Positions 1 to 5,138 of a stretch of 5,417 bases of DNA are shown one piece after another; position 1 is the first letter of the stretch, and each line of letters begins with the position of its first letter. The notes under the pieces are model-generated. The model was not told the DNA's origin, searched no databases, and saw only the letters and a program-made list of their open reading frames with translations. This DNA comes from JADFXI01 sp050011415 (GTDB lineage Bacteria > Nitrospirota > Thermodesulfovibrionia > Thermodesulfovibrionales > Dissulfurispiraceae), in contig JBEKJD010000215.1 of assembly GCA_050011415.1 (NCBI GenBank), positions 1 through 5,417 on the forward strand, given 5' to 3'. Both the position numbers and the translations under genes were made by a program.

Positions 1-1
1 C

Positions 2-451
2 TACGATATCGAACAGCTTCTTGATTCCGAACTGGAAATGCGCCATGAATGCAGCGTGGTGCCTTCAAGAAGCGTCGGCAGCGTAGCCGACTCTTTGCCG
101 GGATTGGGCATAGTTGCCGCGGTCCTCGGCGTTATCGTGACCATGGGAAAGATGAATGAAACGCCTGATGTAATCGGCCGCAGCATTGCGGTGGCTCTCA
201 TAGGCACTTTGCTGGGAGTTCTGTTGAGCTACGGCTTTATCGGGCCTCTGTCCCGGCATCTTGAGCACATAGCCGATGATGAAAGGGAATTCCTGAACAT
301 GGTCAAAATATCGATTACTTCCTTTGTGTCAGAACTGCCGCCGCAAGTTGCAATCGAATTCGGCAGGCGGGTCATACCCGAAGACCTGCGTCCGACCTTT
401 GAAGAATTGGAACTCGCCTTCGATGCGGTCAAAAAATCAGCAACTTATTAA
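2..451 (+). CDS. motA: Flagellar motor stator protein MotA, C-terminal part (5' end outside window)
   Basis: MotA is the inner-membrane subunit that surrounds MotB in the ion-driven stator and pushes on the FliG ring of the flagellar rotor. The frame is open from base 2, giving 149 residues before TAA; the ATG at 38 is internal and not the real start. The segment DSLPGLGIVAAVLGVI (about residues 30-45) is transmembrane helix 3, and LIGTLLGVLLSYGFIGPL (66-83) is helix 4. Prolines P33 and P82 are 49 residues apart, the same spacing as the functionally important P173 and P222 of E. coli MotA. The cytoplasmic tail carries the AIEFGRR...RPTFEELE pattern typical of proton-type MotA. The cytoplasmic loop that contacts FliG lies upstream of the window. 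The gene overlaps motB by 29 nt, indicating one transcript and probable translational coupling. Identification is firm; ion specificity is inference. Confidence 0.95.
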   Translation, partial: YDIEQLLDSELEMRHECSVVPSRSVGSVADSLPGLGIVAAVLGVIVTMGKMNETPDVIGRSIAVALIGTLLGVLLSYGFIGPLSRHLEHIADDEREFLNMVKISITSFVSELPPQVAIEFGRRVIPEDLRPTFEELELAFDAVKKSATY

Positions 452-1142
452 GATCGTCAAGAGATCACGCAGGATATTCATCCATCGTGAGGGCGGTGTA
501 TGGAAAATCGCCTATGCGGATTTCATAACTTCGATGATGATCTTTTTCCTGAGCCTGTGGTTGATGTCGATGGCGAGCAACACCGGCAGAAACGTATTTT
601 CGGAATATTTCAGAAAAGGGTCGCCCATGGAGGGGAGCGGGGACTCATTAATCAAACTGCAGTTCCTTTTCGAGCGTGAAATGAAGCAGCGCAAAGACGC
701 AATCAAAAAAACCATTGAAGAAAATACCACGTCGCTGCCGGACAACCTGGCGGTGGAAGTTCTTGATAATGGCGTGAGGATCCAGATAATGGACAGCAAG
801 AAAGAAAGCCTCTTTGAGCCGGGCAGCGCAAAGCTGACTGCAACGGCAACAGCGCTGTTCAAAACGGTTGCCGATTCTATCCGGAAGCTGCCGAACAAAA
901 TCATTATTGAAGGACACACCGATTCCGTTCCCTTCGGTAAAGGTGAAATAAGCAACTGGGAGCTTTCCACAATGCGGGCCTCGGCAGCACGGATAGAGCT
1001 TGAGAAGAACAATATTCCGGCCTTCAGGATCGACAGGATCGTGGGCTATGGCTATACCCGGCCTCTTATCAAAGACAATCCGGCTGACCTGCGTAACCGC
1101 AGGATATGCATATTCGTTGAGTTTGAACAAATGAAAATGTAA
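423..1142 (+). CDS. motB: Flagellar motor stator protein MotB, compact form
   Basis: MotB anchors the stator to peptidoglycan and carries the proton-binding aspartate. The 239-residue protein starts at ATG 423, where MRSKNQQLIKIVKRSRR matches the basic MotB N-terminus; the frame is open further upstream to an ATG at 324, but that extension runs inside motA and is not MotB-like. GGVWKIAYADF precedes the single transmembrane helix (about residues 29-51), with D33 as the counterpart of E. coli D32. The OmpA-like peptidoglycan-binding domain covers about residues 117-234: VRIQIMDS, F131-E-P-G-S, GHTDSVPF (164-171), NWELSTMRA (178-186) and NRRI (225-228). The linker between membrane helix and OmpA domain is shorter than in E. 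coli MotB (308 aa). The Shine-Dalgarno is weak (GGAAC near 409), consistent with coupling to motA. Confidence 0.95.
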   Translation: MRSKNQQLIKIVKRSRRIFIHREGGVWKIAYADFITSMMIFFLSLWLMSMASNTGRNVFSEYFRKGSPMEGSGDSLIKLQFLFEREMKQRKDAIKKTIEENTTSLPDNLAVEVLDNGVRIQIMDSKKESLFEPGSAKLTATATALFKTVADSIRKLPNKIIIEGHTDSVPFGKGEISNWELSTMRASAARIELEKNNIPAFRIDRIVGYGYTRPLIKDNPADLRNRRICIFVEFEQMKM

Positions 1143-1146
1143 TGGC

Positions 1147-1176
1147 AATAATATGGCAGCCCGTTGCCATATTATT
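1147..1176. terminator. Perfect 12-bp inverted repeat, probable bidirectional terminator
   Basis: AATAATATGGCA (1147-1158) pairs perfectly with TGCCATATTATT (1165-1176) around a 6-nt loop, GCCCGT. It begins 4 nt after the motB stop, and the TAA stop of the convergent EBP gene (1172-1174) lies inside its right arm. The stem is A/T-rich and the flanking T-runs are modest, so strength is uncertain. Its position between two convergent genes fits a shared terminator. Confidence 0.65.
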
Positions 1177-2524
1177 TGAGCTTTTTCCTGAGGGTCAAAC
1201 GGTTTATACCGAGAATGCGGGCGGCCTCCGATTGATTTTCCCGCGTGCGTGACATAATATAATCAAAAATCGGTTTGTCCACCTCACTGTGGATCTTTTC
1301 ATATATGTTCCTGTCCTTTTGTTCAATAGCCTGCTTTAAAATCGGCAAAATCACTGAACCGAGTGTTTCAGCAGAAGGGTCCTTTTTTTGTGATGCGTGC
1401 CTGCTGTCTCCAAGTTCTTTGATCTCCTGCGCAGTAAGAAAATATGTCTTGCTCAGGGCGATGGCGGAACGTATGGTATTTTCAAGCTCCCTGATATTCC
1501 CGGGCCATTCATAGGCGCTCATTTTCTTCAGAAACGCCTTTGTGATCCCCTTAATAGGCCTTGGCCCCGTATGCCGGTAACGGTCAATAAAAAAGTTGAC
1601 CAGAGCTGGAATATCTTCCCTGCGTTCACGCAGCGGCGGGATATGTATTCTTGCCACACGAAGCCGGTGGAGCAGGTCCTCTCTAAATGCGCCTTCTCTG
1701 ACCATTGCAGAAAGGTCCCTGTTGGTTGCCGAAATTACGCGCACATTCACCTGCTCTTCCCTTATACCCCCTATCGGATAAAATGTCTGCGTCTGCAGAA
1801 AGCGGAGCAATTTCCCCTGCAAAGGAAGCGGCAACTCCGCAATCTCGTCAAAAAATACCGTGCCTTCATCAGCGATCTTCAGCATGCCCGCTTTTGCCGC
1901 AAGGGCGCCGGTAAAAGCACCTTTTTCAAAACCGAAAAGCTCGGATTCCAGGAGAGTGTCCGGAACAGCAGCACAGTTAACGACAACGAAAGGTTTCCCG
2001 AAGCGTGAGGAAAGCTGGGCAATTGATTCAGCAATAAGTTCCTTTCCCGTCCCCGTTTCTCCGGTAATCAGGACCGCGACCTCTGCCTGGGACAACCGGG
2101 CCAGTTTTTTACAAACTTCCATAATGACCGGCGAGCTTCCCACTATCGCACAGGTCGGCGCAGGGGGCAATTTGCTGATCGGAATGGGCTGCTTAAGCTC
2201 TTCCCCGAGATCATGGAGGTCTTGCAGCAATTTCAGAACTGTTTCCTGATGCAGTGGACGGTGGATTATTTCATATACGCCGAAGGTCACCGCCTCCATC
2301 ACCGGCTCTGTAAGCTTTTGCTTTGTGATGGCAATAACAATGTTGTCCTGGCTTAACTCTTTAATAAGTCCTGCCCTCATCGTATCGATATCAAAGAAGA
2401 TAAATGCGTTGTGGAACCCCGACTTGCGTGAGACTATGGCGCAATCCTTCGGAAGCATACCCGAAAGTTCTTCCCTCAGTGCCGCATCCCCGGTAACCAA
2501 AACTACTTCAACAGCCTTTTTCAT
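1172..2524 (-). CDS. Sigma-54-dependent transcriptional activator, NtrC family, with degenerate receiver
   Basis: This 450-residue enhancer-binding protein would hydrolyse ATP to remodel sigma-54 RNA polymerase at -24/-12 promoters. Residues 1-105 resemble a response-regulator receiver, but the acidic pair after beta-1 is replaced by T11-G12 (VLVTGD) and the conserved Lys before Pro is Arg (R89-P90); D45 in FFDID could be the phospho-acceptor and T67 is kept. The AAA+ domain (about 127-365) has Walker A GETGTGKE (155-162), the sigma-54-contacting GAFTGA loop (202-207), Walker B GTVFFDEI (221-228), FREDLLHRL with arginine-finger residues (280-288) and sensor II WPGNIRELEN (340-349). A Fis-type helix-turn-helix ends the protein (about 430-450). 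ATG 2524 is chosen because the following residues form receiver beta-1, although no Shine-Dalgarno precedes it. The divergent sigma-54 promoter nearby is its likely target. The input signal is unknown. Confidence 0.93.
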   Translation of the reverse strand: MKKAVEVVLVTGDAALREELSGMLPKDCAIVSRKSGFHNAFIFFDIDTMRAGLIKELSQDNIVIAITKQKLTEPVMEAVTFGVYEIIHRPLHQETVLKLLQDLHDLGEELKQPIPISKLPPAPTCAIVGSSPVIMEVCKKLARLSQAEVAVLITGETGTGKELIAESIAQLSSRFGKPFVVVNCAAVPDTLLESELFGFEKGAFTGALAAKAGMLKIADEGTVFFDEIAELPLPLQGKLLRFLQTQTFYPIGGIREEQVNVRVISATNRDLSAMVREGAFREDLLHRLRVARIHIPPLRERREDIPALVNFFIDRYRHTGPRPIKGITKAFLKKMSAYEWPGNIRELENTIRSAIALSKTYFLTAQEIKELGDSRHASQKKDPSAETLGSVILPILKQAIEQKDRNIYEKIHSEVDKPIFDYIMSRTRENQSEAARILGINRLTLRKKLK

Positions 2525-2540
2525 GTATAAATAATATACA
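2524..2540. promoter_or_regulatory. 17-bp dyad 1, putative EBP binding site
   Basis: TGTATA, 5 nt, TATACA: a perfect 6+5+6 dyad. It has the same outer TG...CA and 17-bp geometry as the known NtrC site (TGCACC-N5-GGTGCA). Its centre (2532) is 20 bp, about two helical turns, from dyad 2 and about 107 bp upstream of the predicted sigma-54 start. It covers the -10 and start region of the EBP's own promoter. That the EBP binds here is inference. Confidence 0.45.
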
Positions 2541-2561
2541 CTATGATTAACATATAATCAA
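2533..2561 (-). promoter_or_regulatory. Predicted sigma-70 promoter of the EBP gene
   Basis: Read on the minus strand, TTGATT (2556-2561) is followed after exactly 17 nt by TATATT (2533-2538), five of six matches to the -10 consensus. The expected start falls near 2526, only about two bases before the ATG. That would give a leaderless or nearly leaderless mRNA and would explain the missing Shine-Dalgarno. The region is A/T-rich, so chance matches are possible. Confidence 0.45.
2544..2560. promoter_or_regulatory. 17-bp dyad 2, putative EBP binding site
   Basis: TGATTA, ACATA, TAATCA: a second perfect 6+5+6 dyad sharing TGnnTA-N5-TAnnCA with dyad 1. Its centre (2552) lies about 87 bp upstream of the predicted sigma-54 start, within the usual range for an upstream activating sequence. 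It also overlaps the spacer and -35 of the predicted EBP promoter, so binding would be expected to affect both directions. Confidence 0.45.
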
Positions 2562-2612
2562 TCACAACTTTCAGAACTTTATATGTTTCTTTTAATTTCA
2601 GCATGTTGCGTC

Positions 2613-2628
2613 TGGCATTACTATTGCT
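2613..2628 (+). promoter_or_regulatory. Sigma-54 (-24/-12) promoter upstream of the 106-aa gene
   Basis: TGGCATTACTATTGCT matches the sigma-54 consensus TGGCAC-N5-TTGCW, with GG at 2614-2615 and GC at 2626-2627 separated by exactly 10 nt. Transcription would begin near 2639 on the plus strand and give a leader of about 152 nt before the 106-aa gene. The adjacent divergent EBP gene and the upstream tandem dyads support the call. Confidence 0.72.
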
Positions 2629-2672
2629 TTATATGGAATAAAGCCCCTTATGAGGGTACGTAGACTTAATCT

Positions 2673-2767
2673 GTCATGCCCGAAGTTCTTAATCGGGCAT
2701 CCAGTGTATTCAGCATTCTGGATTCCCGCCTTCGCCAACAGTAGGTGCTCTTAAGCACGGGAATGAC
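2673..2767. repeat. Folded REP/MITE-like intergenic repeat
   Basis: This ~95-nt element is built of nested inverted repeats. Its ends match imperfectly (GTCATGCCCG at 2673-2682 against CGGGAATGAC at 2758-2767, 9 of 10 paired). Inside are ATGCCCGA/TCGGGCAT (2676-2683 and 2693-2700, perfect 8 bp), ATCCAG/CTGGAT (2699-2704 and 2718-2723), ATTCCCG/CGGGAAT (2722-2728 and 2758-2764) and GTGCT/AGCAC (2745-2749 and 2754-2758). It lies wholly within the predicted leader of the 106-aa gene and stops just before its Shine-Dalgarno. There is only one copy in the window, so its dispersal in the genome is inferred from its structure. Confidence 0.6.
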
Positions 2768-2790
2768 GAACAACAGGGAGGTAAAAGCAC

Positions 2791-3111
2791 ATGGAAACAC
2801 TCAGTATATGCGGGCTTTGCCTGGAACGACTGAAGTACCAGATTAGAAATGCAAAAAAAAGAACAGTAAACAGCGGCGGGCAAACCCGTCCCGGGAAAAT
2901 TTTATTGGAGAGTTATAATACAGGCGACCCGGATGAAATAGTGGACATCCTTGAAATTTATCATGTCAAAGACCGGACTCTTGATGGAGTGCAGGAGACA
3001 TTGGATGAACTGGCTTATTCAGCATCGGTGCTTACCCGGGAAGCATTGCATTTCGGTTTAAATGAGGAAGGACATTTCGGGTTATTCCTTTCCCTTAACA
3101 CAACGAATTAG
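2791..3111 (+). CDS. Unrecognised 106-aa protein under a predicted sigma-54 promoter
   Basis: I do not recognise this family. The start is well supported: GGGAGGT (2776-2782) lies 8 nt before ATG 2791. The protein is soluble-looking, with no signal peptide or membrane helix. Near the N-terminus is a single CGLC pair (C7, C10), followed by a basic stretch (about residues 13-36, rich in K and R) and an acidic, probably helical middle (46-75, DPDEIVDILEIYHVKDRTLDGVQ...). The C-terminus is hydrophobic and glycine-containing (FGLNEEGHFGLFLSL, 88-102). One CxxC alone is not a complete zinc site; it could be redox-active or bind metal in a dimer. The predicted sigma-54 promoter and the EBP next door suggest conditional expression. 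The last 17 nt overlap the convergent cysteine synthase gene. Coding status is likely but not proven. Confidence 0.7.
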   Translation: METLSICGLCLERLKYQIRNAKKRTVNSGGQTRPGKILLESYNTGDPDEIVDILEIYHVKDRTLDGVQETLDELAYSASVLTREALHFGLNEEGHFGLFLSLNTTN

Positions 3112-4027
3112 TGGAAGCAAAGAGACCGGTGCTCAGATATCTGTCGCCTCTGTCAGGGAATATCACAACCACCTTTTTCCCCTTGCCAAGTCGCATAGCG
3201 ACCTTGATCGCAGCCCACATGGCTGCTCCGGATGACGTGCCGGCAAGTATCCCCTCTTTCAGGGCCAGCTCTCTCGTGGTTTCCTCTGCATCTCTGTCAG
3301 TGACAGGGATGACCTCATTGTATATTTTTGTATTCAGAATACCTGTTAAGAATCCGGCGCCGATACCTGCAATTCCATGCGTCCCGGGCTCACCGCCTGA
3401 AAGAACAGGTGAACCGGCAGGCTCAACAGCGACAATCAGTATATCAGCTCTTTTTTCTCTGAATACTTCCCCGACGCCTGTTATAGTACCGCCTGTTCCG
3501 ACTCCGGCAACAAAGGCATCCGGCGCCCCGCCCATATCCTGCATTATCTCGACTGCGGTTGTTTTCCTGTGCGCGTCGGGGTTAGCGCTGTTTTCAAACT
3601 GCAGGGGCATAAAAAAGCCGGGGTTGTCTTTGAGTATCCTTTCCGCCTTGTCCCATGCGCCTATCATGCCTTCCGTGCCGGGCGTTAAAACAAGTTCAGC
3701 GCCGTACGCCTGGAGCAGCAGCCTCCTTTCGACCGACATGGTTTCCGGCATAGTGAGCATAAGACGGTATCCCTTCACAGCAGCAACCAGCGCAAGGCCG
3801 ATACCGGTATTGCCGCTTGTAGGCTCAATTATGGTCCCGCCGGGTTTCAAAGTCCCTTCTCTTTCAGCAGCCTCGATCATTGAGAGCGCAACCCTGTCTT
3901 TGACGGAACCTCCGGGATTGAGCCCCTCCAGCTTGGCCCAAATTTCAGCGCTGTCGTCTGCAACCAGCCGCATAATTCTTATAAGCGGCGTATGTCCGAT
4001 ATGTTTTAAAATATTATTATGTGCCAT
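3095..4027 (-). CDS. Cysteine synthase-family protein (O-acetylserine sulfhydrylase), CysM/CysK-intermediate
   Basis: This 310-residue PLP enzyme should join O-acetylserine with sulfide, or another sulfur donor, to form cysteine in the cytoplasm. The PLP lysine is K43 in GGSVKDR; the substrate loop is PTSGNTG (69-75); Q143 before F144 matches the carboxylate-binding Gln of CysK; GTGGT (177-181) binds the PLP phosphate; S265 in SSGAA contacts the PLP ring nitrogen. KLEGLNPGGSVKDRVALSMI and PDRGDRYLSTGLF (291-303) resemble E. coli CysM, while EPAGSPVLSGGEPGTHGIAGIGAGF resembles CysK, so the subfamily is unclear. Start ATG 4027 is chosen because MAHNNILKHIGHTPLIR matches the family N-terminus; the frame extends to 4129 but the extra 34 residues look non-coding. 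The Shine-Dalgarno is weak. The gene is divergent from the cysK-like paralog and convergent with the 106-aa gene. Confidence 0.92.
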   Translation of the reverse strand: MAHNNILKHIGHTPLIRIMRLVADDSAEIWAKLEGLNPGGSVKDRVALSMIEAAEREGTLKPGGTIIEPTSGNTGIGLALVAAVKGYRLMLTMPETMSVERRLLLQAYGAELVLTPGTEGMIGAWDKAERILKDNPGFFMPLQFENSANPDAHRKTTAVEIMQDMGGAPDAFVAGVGTGGTITGVGEVFREKRADILIVAVEPAGSPVLSGGEPGTHGIAGIGAGFLTGILNTKIYNEVIPVTDRDAEETTRELALKEGILAGTSSGAAMWAAIKVAMRLGKGKKVVVIFPDRGDRYLSTGLFASTNSLC

Positions 4028-4055
4028 TTTTTCTGCCCGTGAAAGTCGTGGCTTC

Positions 4056-4064
4056 AGTATACCA
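4056..4064 (-). promoter_or_regulatory. Possible extended -10 promoter for the minus-strand cysteine synthase gene
   Basis: Read on the minus strand, TGGTATACT gives an extended -10 (TGn) followed by TATACT, five of six matches to consensus. The start would be near 4049, about 22 nt before ATG 4027. No good -35 is visible, which an extended -10 can tolerate. Confidence 0.35.
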
Positions 4065-4077
4065 TGAACCAGCGAGC

Positions 4078-4106
4078 TTGCACTGATACCGCTTAGCAGG
4101 TAATAT
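4078..4106 (+). promoter_or_regulatory. Possible sigma-70 promoter for cysK
   Basis: TTGCAC (4078-4083) is followed after 17 nt by TAATAT (4101-4106). A perfect TATAAT also sits at 4104-4109 but lacks a well-spaced -35. Either choice puts the start about 30-40 nt before ATG 4150. The promoter lies back to back with that of the divergent paralog, so the 122-nt gap probably serves both genes. Confidence 0.35.
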
Positions 4107-4149
4107 AATGATGAATGAGCACCCTGCAAAATAAAAAACGGAGGTTCTT

Positions 4150-5079
4150 ATGCCCAGGATTTTTGATGACATAACAAAAACAACCGGGAACACCCCCCTG
4201 GTAAGGCTAAACAGCGTTGCATCCGGCTTGCACGCAACCATAACTGCAAAGCTTGAATTTTTTAACCCCCTTTCAAGCGTTAAAGACCGCATCGGCGTTG
4301 CCATGATCGAAGACGCTGAACGAAAAGGACTGCTGAAAAAGGGTTCAGTCATTATTGAGCCGACAAGCGGGAACACCGGTATTGCGCTTGCATTTGTCTG
4401 CGCCGCAAAGGGATACAAATTAATACTCACAATGCCTGATACCATGAGCATGGAAAGAAGACAATTGCTCCAGGTCTTCGGCGCGGAGCTGCACCTCACT
4501 CCCGGCGCGGAGGGTATGAAAGGCGCAGTCAGAAAGGCAGAAGAACTACTGGCCGGCACACCGGGTGCATTCATGCCTCAGCAGTTTAATAACCCTGCCA
4601 ATCCTGAAGTACACCGGCTGACAACGGCTGAAGAAATATGGAATGACACTGACGGCGCCGTCGATATCCTGGTAGCCGGTGTCGGTACAGGGGGAACGTT
4701 GACCGGTGTTTCCGAAGTCCTCAAGAAAAGGAAGAAAGAGTTCAGGGCAGTGGCGGTAGAACCGGAAACATCCCCTGTCCTGTCAGGAGGTCCGGCGGGA
4801 CCGCACAAAATACAGGGGATAGGCGCCGGTTTTGTCCCTCAAGTGCTGAATACAGGTATTATAGACGAGATAATAAAAGTTTCACACGAGGATGCCGGGA
4901 CCTGCGCGCGGAGACTTGCGAAAGAAGAAGGGATCCTTGCCGGCATCTCCAGCGGCGCAGCATTATGGGCCGCGCTGCAGCTTGCGGCAAGGAGTGAAAA
5001 TAAAGGCAAACTTATTGTCGTCATACTTCCGGACTCCGGCGAACGTTATCTTTCGACATGGCTGTTTAAAGAAGAATAG
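4150..5079 (+). CDS. cysK: Cysteine synthase A (O-acetylserine sulfhydrylase)
   Basis: The 309-residue enzyme makes cysteine from O-acetylserine and sulfide using PLP, the last step of sulfur assimilation. The start has a strong Shine-Dalgarno, GGAGG (4140-4144), 5 nt before ATG. The PLP lysine is K45 in SSVKDR; the substrate loop is PTSGNTG (71-77); Q145 precedes F146 in QQFNNPANPEVH; GTGGT (179-183) holds the PLP phosphate; S268 in ISSGAA contacts the PLP ring nitrogen; and PDSGERYLST (295-304) ends the fold. EPETSPVLSGG...GPHKIQGIGAGFVP (205-231) is the classical CysK signature, stronger than in the divergent paralog. Length fits CysK, which is usually 310-325 residues. It faces the histidine kinase gene tail to tail. 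The motif assignment is confident; the partner serine acetyltransferase (CysE) is not in the window. Confidence 0.94.
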   Translation: MPRIFDDITKTTGNTPLVRLNSVASGLHATITAKLEFFNPLSSVKDRIGVAMIEDAERKGLLKKGSVIIEPTSGNTGIALAFVCAAKGYKLILTMPDTMSMERRQLLQVFGAELHLTPGAEGMKGAVRKAEELLAGTPGAFMPQQFNNPANPEVHRLTTAEEIWNDTDGAVDILVAGVGTGGTLTGVSEVLKKRKKEFRAVAVEPETSPVLSGGPAGPHKIQGIGAGFVPQVLNTGIIDEIIKVSHEDAGTCARRLAKEEGILAGISSGAALWAALQLAARSENKGKLIVVILPDSGERYLSTWLFKEE

Positions 5080-5081
5080 GC

Positions 5082-5134
5082 AATGGGCTGTCGCACGACT
5101 TTTTTAAGACGGTGACTTGCAGTTCCCCATTTTT
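5082..5134. terminator. Possible terminator between cysK and the convergent kinase gene
   Basis: AATGGG-CTG (5082-5090) can pair with CAG...CCCATT (5120-5131, with a 3-nt bulge), and CAC/GTG pairing (5094-5096 with 5112-5114) can extend it inward. A T-rich run follows (5130-5134 and beyond). A smaller GTCG/CGAC stem just before TTTTTT at 5100-5105 is an alternative. Both are imperfect; placement between convergent genes is the main support. Confidence 0.35.
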
Positions 5135-5138
5135 CTTA

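Noticed and set aside
512..1148. Two 166-aa minus-strand frames opposite motB
   Set aside because: They overlap each other and conserved MotB codons and have no recognisable features.
1397..2008. 203-aa open frame on the plus strand opposite the EBP gene
   Set aside because: Antisense to conserved AAA+ coding sequence, with no domain or ribosome site.
2556..2568. Possible IHF site (WATCAANNNNTTR) between the dyads and the sigma-54 promoter
   Set aside because: AATCAA is present, but the TTR part is AAC, so the match fails.
2650..2754. 34-aa ORF (MRVRRLNLS...) on the plus strand within the sigma-54 leader
   Set aside because: It lacks a Shine-Dalgarno and consists mostly of the folded repeat, so it is probably incidental.
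2673..2767. CRISPR-like repeat
   Set aside because: The inverted repeats are nested within one element; there are no direct repeats with regular spacers.
3111..4067. 318-aa open frame on the plus strand
   Set aside because: It is antisense to the cysteine synthase gene, has low-complexity Ser/Pro/Ala/Ile composition typical of a shadow frame, and has no ribosome site or known motif.
4078..4129. TTGCA/TGCAA and GCAGG/CCTGC inverted repeats between the cysteine synthase genes
   Set aside because: Short arms with long loops; not convincing as an operator or riboswitch.
4017..4574. 185-aa open frame on the minus strand opposite cysK
   Set aside because: A shadow of cysK; its composition mirrors the antisense of a PLP-enzyme gene.
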